Below, in pieces: positions 13,523 to 17,410 of a stretch of 17,410 nucleotides of DNA. The notes under the pieces are model-generated. The model saw only the letters and a list, made by a program, of their open reading frames with translations, did no database searches and had not been told where the DNA came from. Both the position numbers and the translations under genes were made by a program. Origin of the DNA: Rhodoferax sp. (lineage in GTDB: Bacteria; Pseudomonadota; Gammaproteobacteria; Burkholderiales; Burkholderiaceae_C); contig JAUXQA010000370.1 in the NCBI GenBank assembly GCA_030683195.1, forward strand, positions 1 to 17,410. Direction: 5' to 3'. Numbering within the stretch: position 1 is the first letter of the stretch; each line of letters opens with the position of its first letter.

Positions 13523-14908
13523 TTAAGGCCGCATGGCCACAATGCGTTGCGCCTTGCCGCTGTTTCCCCTAGGCAGGTCCTGCCCCAATTCGATGAGTAT
13601 GCTGATCGGCGCCAGGCCCTGAACTTCGGCGAAGCTGAGCAGCGCCTTGCGGCACCGGTCTGCGGCATCCTCCCCTTGCGCACCGAACAAGCTCAGTCGC
13701 AAAACCAAGGTGCGTGCATCGCGTTGACACAATTGGAAGTCAAACACTCCCGCTTCATCTTCAAGCACCGTAGTGAGCGCTAGTGGCAACAACGTGACAA
13801 CTTGCGCCCCACGACCATCCATGATCAAAGGATCATCCCGCCGGCCCTTCACCGTGATCACAGGCAAAGTGACGCCACATGCGCAGGGGTCAGGGTGGAT
13901 CATTATCTGATCACCCAAATCGTAACGAATCAAGGGCTGCACATGGTTGGCCAGGTTGGTGAGCAAGGTTGAATGGGAGGCCTCACCTGGGGGAGTCGGT
14001 CGGCCCCGCTCATCAATGGGCTCCAAAATCAGCCAATCGGTGTTGGCATGCATCTGCCCGTGGCGGCACTCCCAACCGATGGATAAAAACTCGGAGGCGC
14101 CATAACTGTTCAACAAGGTGCAATCCAGCGCCGATTCGACGCGGTGGCGCGCACTGCAGCTGAGGGTTTCACCCCCGCACCAGACCTCTTTGGGCCTGCA
14201 GCGAAGGGCACCCCGTGCTGCGGCGTCAGCGATCAACACCGCCATGGTCGGGTAGGTGGCGAGCACGGTCGGGGCAAACTCATTGAGTTGCGCCATCAAC
14301 ACATCCATCGGCTCAAGAATCGAAAAAAACCGAAATGAATGCGCAAGCCAGGGACTTGCCCGACACAAGCGCTGCATCGACACCACACTGGCGAAATGAC
14401 CACCGATCGCACCCACAAAGGCGATGCGCTCGGTCACCAACAGCGGGTCCATCCAACGCTGAACCACGCGCGGTACGCTTCGGCGCAAAGCCTCCAGCGC
14501 ATCGTAGACCGCCAGGGCACGCGCATCCTGCACAAACAAACCCGGCTGATGGCCTGTACCCGAACTCTCCCAAACCAGATAGGTGTTCAAGTAAGGCTCG
14601 GCAATCCGCTGAGGCTGCGCAACGAATGTTCTCAAGTCCGCCAAATTCAACCGGGAGTCCACCACCCAATCATCAAATCTGTCCATCAACTCCCGCTTGT
14701 CGATGATGGGCAGGGCTCGCAGTGGAAGCAACTCGGGAGACTTCGGCAGGCGCTCGCTGTAAAGGAGTGAACCGCGCGCAGCAGCGCCGACCAACTTGGC
14801 CAGCCTGAACCGCTGCCGGACTTCAATGGCCTCAGGGCTGAACCGCGCGCAAGCCAAAACATCCAGTGCCACAGCACTGAAAAATAAAGGATCAAACAAG
14901 GGTGTCAA
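13523..14908 (-). CDS. PaaK/F390-synthetase-like adenylate-forming enzyme
   Basis: Such enzymes activate a carboxylic acid with ATP as an acyl-adenylate, often followed by transfer to CoA. The 461-residue protein shows the phosphate-binding loop ESSGTGHQPG (114-123) and YGASE (269-273). It also has RYDLGD (328-333), a CACGVTLPVI strand typical of the PaaK/F390 branch, and the C-terminal lysine in GNSGKAQR (K452). The acid substrate cannot be deduced. The name 'F390 synthetase' is only a family label, since no cofactor F420 genes are seen. The start is a TTG at 14906-14908 with AAGGA six bases upstream; the first ATG would remove about 75 residues. It converges on the PRPP-synthetase homologue with a 15-base gap and has no partner gene on its own strand here. 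Confidence 0.82.
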   Translation of the reverse strand: MTPLFDPLFFSAVALDVLACARFSPEAIEVRQRFRLAKLVGAAARGSLLYSERLPKSPELLPLRALPIIDKRELMDRFDDWVVDSRLNLADLRTFVAQPQRIAEPYLNTYLVWESSGTGHQPGLFVQDARALAVYDALEALRRSVPRVVQRWMDPLLVTERIAFVGAIGGHFASVVSMQRLCRASPWLAHSFRFFSILEPMDVLMAQLNEFAPTVLATYPTMAVLIADAAARGALRCRPKEVWCGGETLSCSARHRVESALDCTLLNSYGASEFLSIGWECRHGQMHANTDWLILEPIDERGRPTPPGEASHSTLLTNLANHVQPLIRYDLGDQIMIHPDPCACGVTLPVITVKGRRDDPLIMDGRGAQVVTLLPLALTTVLEDEAGVFDFQLCQRDARTLVLRLSLFGAQGEDAADRCRKALLSFAEVQGLAPISILIELGQDLPRGNSGKAQRIVAMRP

Positions 14909-15081
14909 TGCATTTCCTTGACGCGGGCAAGCCGCTCAACTCAATTTTTTGATAGTAAGTATTCCTGAACGCACAGATCTTGAGAAAGAACAAACCCACC
15001 CCGATGTCTGGAGCAACAAGCACGCTGCTCATCAATCTTTCAATTGCGTCGCGGATCAATATCCCTGTGATGATTGTCAAA

Positions 15082-15112
15082 TTGCAGGCATTTCAAGTAG
15101 CTATGATTTAAT
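15082..15112 (+). promoter_or_regulatory. Possible stationary-phase-type promoter for the yqjD-like operon
   Basis: GCTATGATTTAA at 15100-15111 resembles the extended -10 favoured by the stationary-phase sigma factor, about 30 bases before the first gene. TTGCAG at 15082-15087 is the nearest -35 match, but its spacing to TATGAT is only 14 bases. E. coli yqjD is known to depend on RpoS, which would fit. Confidence 0.3.
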
Positions 15113-15139
15113 TGGTTTTTTACGATATGGAGGTTCCAA

Positions 15140-15451
15140 ATGACTGAGATGACAGCGGTTCAAAAAGATAAACTAATGAGCGACTTGCGCGTTGTAATTT
15201 CTGATGCCGAAGAATTGCTGCGCATGACCGCCGACGAGGCGGGTGAAGGTGCAGCCGACTTGCGCGGACGTGTTCAAGCCCGAATGAATCAGGCGAAACT
15301 GGAGTTGACCCACCTGCAAGAAGCTGCAGTGGCCAAAGTCAAGGCCGCCGGCCACGCCACAGATGAATTCGTCCATGAAAACCCCTGGAAATCGATAGGT
15401 GTTGCAGCCGGCATCGGGCTGGTGGTGGGGCTGTTGGTCGGCCGCCGCTGA
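15140..15451 (+). CDS. DUF883 (ElaB/YqjD) family membrane-anchored protein
   Basis: E. coli YqjD and ElaB are stationary-phase inner-membrane proteins; YqjD is reported to bind ribosomes. The 103-residue protein has a long charged helical part (about residues 5-80) suited to coiled-coil formation. A single C-terminal membrane helix follows (about 82-100, GVAAGIGLVVGLLVG), ending in two arginines. The PWKSIGVAAG junction is the family signature. The ATG is fixed by a strong GGAGG seven bases upstream. It is the first gene of a three-gene operon with YqjE- and YqjK-like genes, as in E. coli yqjCDEK. Confidence 0.92.
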   Translation: MTEMTAVQKDKLMSDLRVVISDAEELLRMTADEAGEGAADLRGRVQARMNQAKLELTHLQEAAVAKVKAAGHATDEFVHENPWKSIGVAAGIGLVVGLLVGRR

Positions 15452-15464
15452 GTTGAAGCAGCGA

Positions 15465-15866
15465 ATGGGTGAGCCAATCAAGGAAGGTCGACTATTCGCG
15501 TCGATTCGCCGTCTGCTGGCCACGGCGCTTGAGTTGGCTCAAGTTCGGATAGATTTACTGAGCACCGAACTTGAACTTGAAAAGCGACGTGTATTCGATG
15601 GCCTGCTGTGGGGCGCCATCGCGGTCATTCTTCTGGGTGTTGGCTTGGTGATGGCATGCAGCTTTGTTCTGCTGTTGTTTTGGGATAACTACCGGTTGTG
15701 GGCGGCAGGTGCCATGGCTTTTTTGCTGCTCGCAGGCGGCGCTCTCCTGGTGAGGATGGCGAGGCAGCGTTTGAGAAGCGTGACTGGCATGCTCCACCTC
15801 AGCTTGCTGGAGTTGGAACGTGACATATCAGATTTAAGATCGTCCAATACCCATGAACAACGATGA
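15465..15866 (+). CDS. YqjE-like / phage-holin-superfamily membrane protein
   Basis: The 133-residue protein has an amphipathic N-terminal helix (about 8-40, rich in L, E and R). Two membrane segments follow (about 47-72 and 77-97), then a charged C-terminal helix. This is the pattern of YqjE proteins, which databases class with a holin superfamily although they are chromosomal and not lytic. The role is unknown. The start is the ATG at 15465, 13 bases after the yqjD-like stop; a TTG at 15453 in the same frame is an alternative. The open frame also runs upstream into yqjD, but without family sequence. It overlaps the next gene by 14 bases. Confidence 0.88.
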   Translation: MGEPIKEGRLFASIRRLLATALELAQVRIDLLSTELELEKRRVFDGLLWGAIAVILLGVGLVMACSFVLLLFWDNYRLWAAGAMAFLLLAGGALLVRMARQRLRSVTGMLHLSLLELERDISDLRSSNTHEQR

Positions 15867-16149
15867 TCTGATTTTGCGTCAGCAACGTTTACTGGCCCAA
15901 AGCGCGCAGTTGCGTTTGGCCTTGAATGAGCAAACACAGGCGCTGAAAAAGCCATTGGCTTGGGTCGATCAGGTCAGAAGTGGCATGACCTGGCTCAGTC
16001 ACAACCCCCAATGGCCTCTGGGAGCAGTGTTTGTGCTGGTTTTGCTGCGGCCTCGCCGGGCCATTCGCTGGGGTGGTCGTTTGTGGTGGGGTTGGCAAAC
16101 TTTCAGGCGGGTACGAACCTGGGTTGAAACCAAGTCTCTCAGCCTCTGA
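15853..16149 (+). CDS. YqjK-like small membrane-associated protein
   Basis: The 98-residue basic protein begins MNNDDLILRQQRLLAQSAQL, a glutamine- and leucine-rich helix. A short hydrophobic stretch follows (about 54-66), then a tail rich in tryptophan and arginine (RPRRAIRWGGRLWWGW). Its place as third gene after yqjD- and yqjE-like genes, and its QRxLLxxR-type N-terminus, match YqjK. The overlap with yqjE indicates coupled translation. Biochemical function is unknown; a partner of YqjD/YqjE at the membrane is the likely guess. Confidence 0.8.
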   Translation: MNNDDLILRQQRLLAQSAQLRLALNEQTQALKKPLAWVDQVRSGMTWLSHNPQWPLGAVFVLVLLRPRRAIRWGGRLWWGWQTFRRVRTWVETKSLSL

Positions 16150-16188
16150 GCCATCGCCCACCAAGGGGTCAAACACATTTGACTGACA

Positions 16189-17061
16189 ATGGCGACTATG
16201 GAAAAAACAGGTCACCTCACAGAACAGCGTCTGGCCGACGCTTGGGCAGAGCTTCAAAGCCACTCGGATCAGGGCAGCGCCCTCGAAGCAGATGCTTATC
16301 GAGTGGCTTTCGCTGATCCGGAATTTTTGCTGCGACGTGAAACCCGCGGCATCAGATTTCAACTGGAAATGCTGAAACCCGACCTGGACCAAGCGGAACA
16401 AGGCATTGACAGCACAGTTGTGGTCTTCGGGAGCGCGCGTTTTCTCTCACCCGAGCAAGCCCAGGCAGCACGGGCTCAAGCGCAATCGACGGGTGATACC
16501 CGGGCTTTGGCCGTGGCTGAGCGCCAAGTCAAAAATTCTCATTATTACGATCAGGCTCGCTTATTTGCACGCATAGTGGCGGAGCACAGCGCACACCGCC
16601 GTCGGGAAGAAAGGCTGTTTATCGCCACAGGTGGTGGCCCGGGCATCATGGAGGCCGCCAACCGGGGTGCTCATGAGATGGGTGCTTTGAGTGTGGGGCT
16701 CAATATTGCCTTGACCCACGAACAGTACCCCAACCCCTACATCACACCCACACTGAGCTTCAAGTTTCATTACTTTGCACTCCGGAAAATGCACTTCATG
16801 ATGCGCGCCAAAGCGCTGGTTGCCTTTCCGGGGGGATTTGGAACGCTGGATGAACTGTTTGAGGTGATCACGCTGGTTCAAACCCGCAAAGCCAAACCGG
16901 TACCCATTATTCTTTTTGGTACGAATTATTGGAAACGGCTTGTCAATATGGAGGTGCTCGTCGAGGAAGGCGTGATTGCGGCTGAGGACCTGGAGCTTTT
17001 CAGTTACGTAGACGACCCACTCAGTGCGTGGGAAGTCATCAAAAAGTTTTACAGACTCTGA
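16189..17061 (+). CDS. LOG-family (TIGR00730) nucleotide phosphoribohydrolase
   Basis: LOG-family enzymes release the base from nucleoside 5'-monophosphates such as AMP, giving ribose-5-phosphate; plant members activate cytokinins. The 290-residue protein has the Rossmann-type fold with VVVFGSAR (about 76-83). GGGPGIMEAANRGA (about 148-161) and PGGFGTLDELFE (about 224-235) are the two hallmark motifs. It is longer than the common form of about 190 residues because of an N-terminal extension and an alanine- and glutamine-rich insert after VFGSAR; this longer form is common in Proteobacteria. ATG codons at 16189 and 16198 are both possible starts, with no strong ribosome site. It lies 39 bases after the yqjK-like gene on the same strand and may share its transcript. 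The substrate here is not shown. Confidence 0.93.
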   Translation: MATMEKTGHLTEQRLADAWAELQSHSDQGSALEADAYRVAFADPEFLLRRETRGIRFQLEMLKPDLDQAEQGIDSTVVVFGSARFLSPEQAQAARAQAQSTGDTRALAVAERQVKNSHYYDQARLFARIVAEHSAHRRREERLFIATGGGPGIMEAANRGAHEMGALSVGLNIALTHEQYPNPYITPTLSFKFHYFALRKMHFMMRAKALVAFPGGFGTLDELFEVITLVQTRKAKPVPIILFGTNYWKRLVNMEVLVEEGVIAAEDLELFSYVDDPLSAWEVIKKFYRL

Positions 17062-17081
17062 GTCTTCTTGGCTCAGAAATA

Positions 17082-17107
17082 CAAAAGCCTCCGAGTGGAG
17101 GCTTTTG
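17082..17107. terminator. Bidirectional terminator between the LOG gene and tRNA-Lys
   Basis: An 11-bp stem (CAAAAGCCTCC at 17082-17092 with its complement at 17097-17107) closes a GAGT loop. It ends in TTTTG on both strands. It lies 20 bases past the LOG-gene stop and 27 bases past the tRNA-Lys 3' end, so it can stop both converging transcripts. A second, weaker 6-bp hairpin (TCAGGC / GCCTGA) lies at 17111-17129 next to the tRNA. Confidence 0.8.
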
Positions 17108-17134
17108 AGGTCAGGCTGTCAATGCCTGAAAATC

Positions 17135-17210
17135 TGGTGGGATGTGCGGGGGTCGAACCCACGACAAACGGATTAAAAGTCCGCTGCTCTACCAACTGAG
17201 CTAACATCCC
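17135..17210 (-). tRNA. tRNA-Lys (anticodon TTT)
   Basis: The 76-base cloverleaf on the minus strand has acceptor stem GGGATGT / ACATCCC and an encoded CCA. The anticodon loop is CTTTTAA, and the D-arm (TAGCTCAGTTGGTAGAGC) and T-arm (GTGGGTTCGACCCCCGC) are standard. It reads AAA/AAG codons. It has a good TATAAT upstream and a terminator downstream, so it is probably transcribed alone. Confidence 0.97.
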
Positions 17211-17244
17211 TTCTTTCCAGAACCTAAGTCCTGAACAGCTTTAA

Positions 17245-17275
17245 ATTATAGCGTCTTTTTTAGCCACTTCTTGAA
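17245..17275 (-). promoter_or_regulatory. Promoter of tRNA-Lys
   Basis: A perfect TATAAT lies at 17245-17250 on the minus strand, 34 bases before the tRNA 5' end. TTCAAG at 17270-17275 could serve as the -35, but the 19-base spacing is long. The -10 call is good and the -35 uncertain. Confidence 0.45.
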
Positions 17276-17410
17276 TCACTGGCAATTTGGTCAAGAACCC
17301 ACCCTGCTGCACATTGACCAAAGGTGGCTGTCACCGTTACAACAGAGCCGTACCCGTGACAGTTCAAAGTTCCGTCGCCCTCAACCAAGCACGATGCATC
17401 TGGAGCCCTC
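17260..17410 (-). CDS. Possible 3' end of an unrecognised gene, cut by the window edge
   Basis: A minus-strand frame is open from the right edge for 49 codons and ends in TAA at 17260-17262, ten bases before the tRNA-Lys -10 element. The visible residues include SCLVEGDGTLNC, HGYGSVVTVTATFGQC and AAGWVLDQIASDS. The three cysteines and strand-like valine/threonine segments would fit an exported protein. No family is recognised, and the stretch is short enough to be open by chance. Confidence 0.35.
   Translation of the reverse strand, partial: RAPDASCLVEGDGTLNCHGYGSVVTVTATFGQCAAGWVLDQIASDSRSG

Noticed and set aside
14949..15143. Plus-strand frame of 64 codons before the yqjD-like gene
   Set aside because: It starts at TTG without a ribosome site, overlaps the probable promoter and the yqjD-like ribosome site, and has no family resemblance.
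15465..15866. Phage holin and thus a prophage
   Set aside because: The holin label is only a superfamily name. The gene sits in a chromosomal yqjD-E-K operon and no phage genes are present.
1..17410. CRISPR array, rRNA genes, riboswitches
   Set aside because: No regularly spaced repeats, rRNA sequence or recognisable riboswitch core was seen on either strand.

Overview
The window reads as a betaproteobacterial chromosome, most likely from the family Comamonadaceae (Rhodoferax/Polaromonas-like). The support is the gene content and order: hupB, tRNA-Val and ppiD together; uvrC-pgsA; earP next to an EF-P with arginine at position 32; a bacterial AMP-phosphorylase-type gene followed by a PRPP-synthetase-like gene. 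The tRNA genes encode their own CCA ends. The genus is inferred from pattern recognition, not from a database search.

Left end (1-2800), accessory and decaying. A type I restriction-modification methyltransferase gene (hsdM, minus strand) is cut off in mid-domain. The cut coincides with a sequence that looks like the end of an insertion sequence. Upstream of it lies an unrecognised gene with a weak phospholipase-D-like look. Its start region is out of frame with its body because of a run of six A/T bases. A gene-free stretch of about 600 bases with several short repeats follows, then a strong terminator and tRNA-His. This has the layout of a defence island at a tRNA gene that has lost function.

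Centre left (2816-9100), core genes on the minus strand. tRNA-His, ppiD (periplasmic folding factor), tRNA-Val and hupB (nucleoid protein) form one block. hupB and tRNA-Val lie 16 bases apart and probably share a transcript, with a terminator just after the tRNA and immediately before ppiD. Upstream is a compact uvrC-pgsA-EamA transporter operon (DNA repair, phospholipid synthesis, export).

Centre (9101-13507), plus strand. earP and efp form a modification pair: EarP rhamnosylates Arg32 of EF-P, and this EF-P has Arg32. After the efp terminator come an AMP/thymidine phosphorylase family gene and a divergent, archaeal-like PRPP-synthetase homologue. These two overlap by one base and look like a nucleotide-ribose salvage module. 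A PaaK/F390-synthetase-like adenylate-forming enzyme converges on them from the minus strand.

Right end (15140-17410). A three-gene plus-strand operon (YqjD-, YqjE- and YqjK-like small inner-membrane proteins) is followed by a LOG-family nucleotide phosphoribohydrolase. A bidirectional terminator separates it from tRNA-Lys on the minus strand. A short open frame at the right edge may be the 3' end of another gene.

The strongest leads are the AMP-phosphorylase/PRPP-synthetase pair, with a LOG enzyme nearby, and the two broken genes of the left-hand defence locus.
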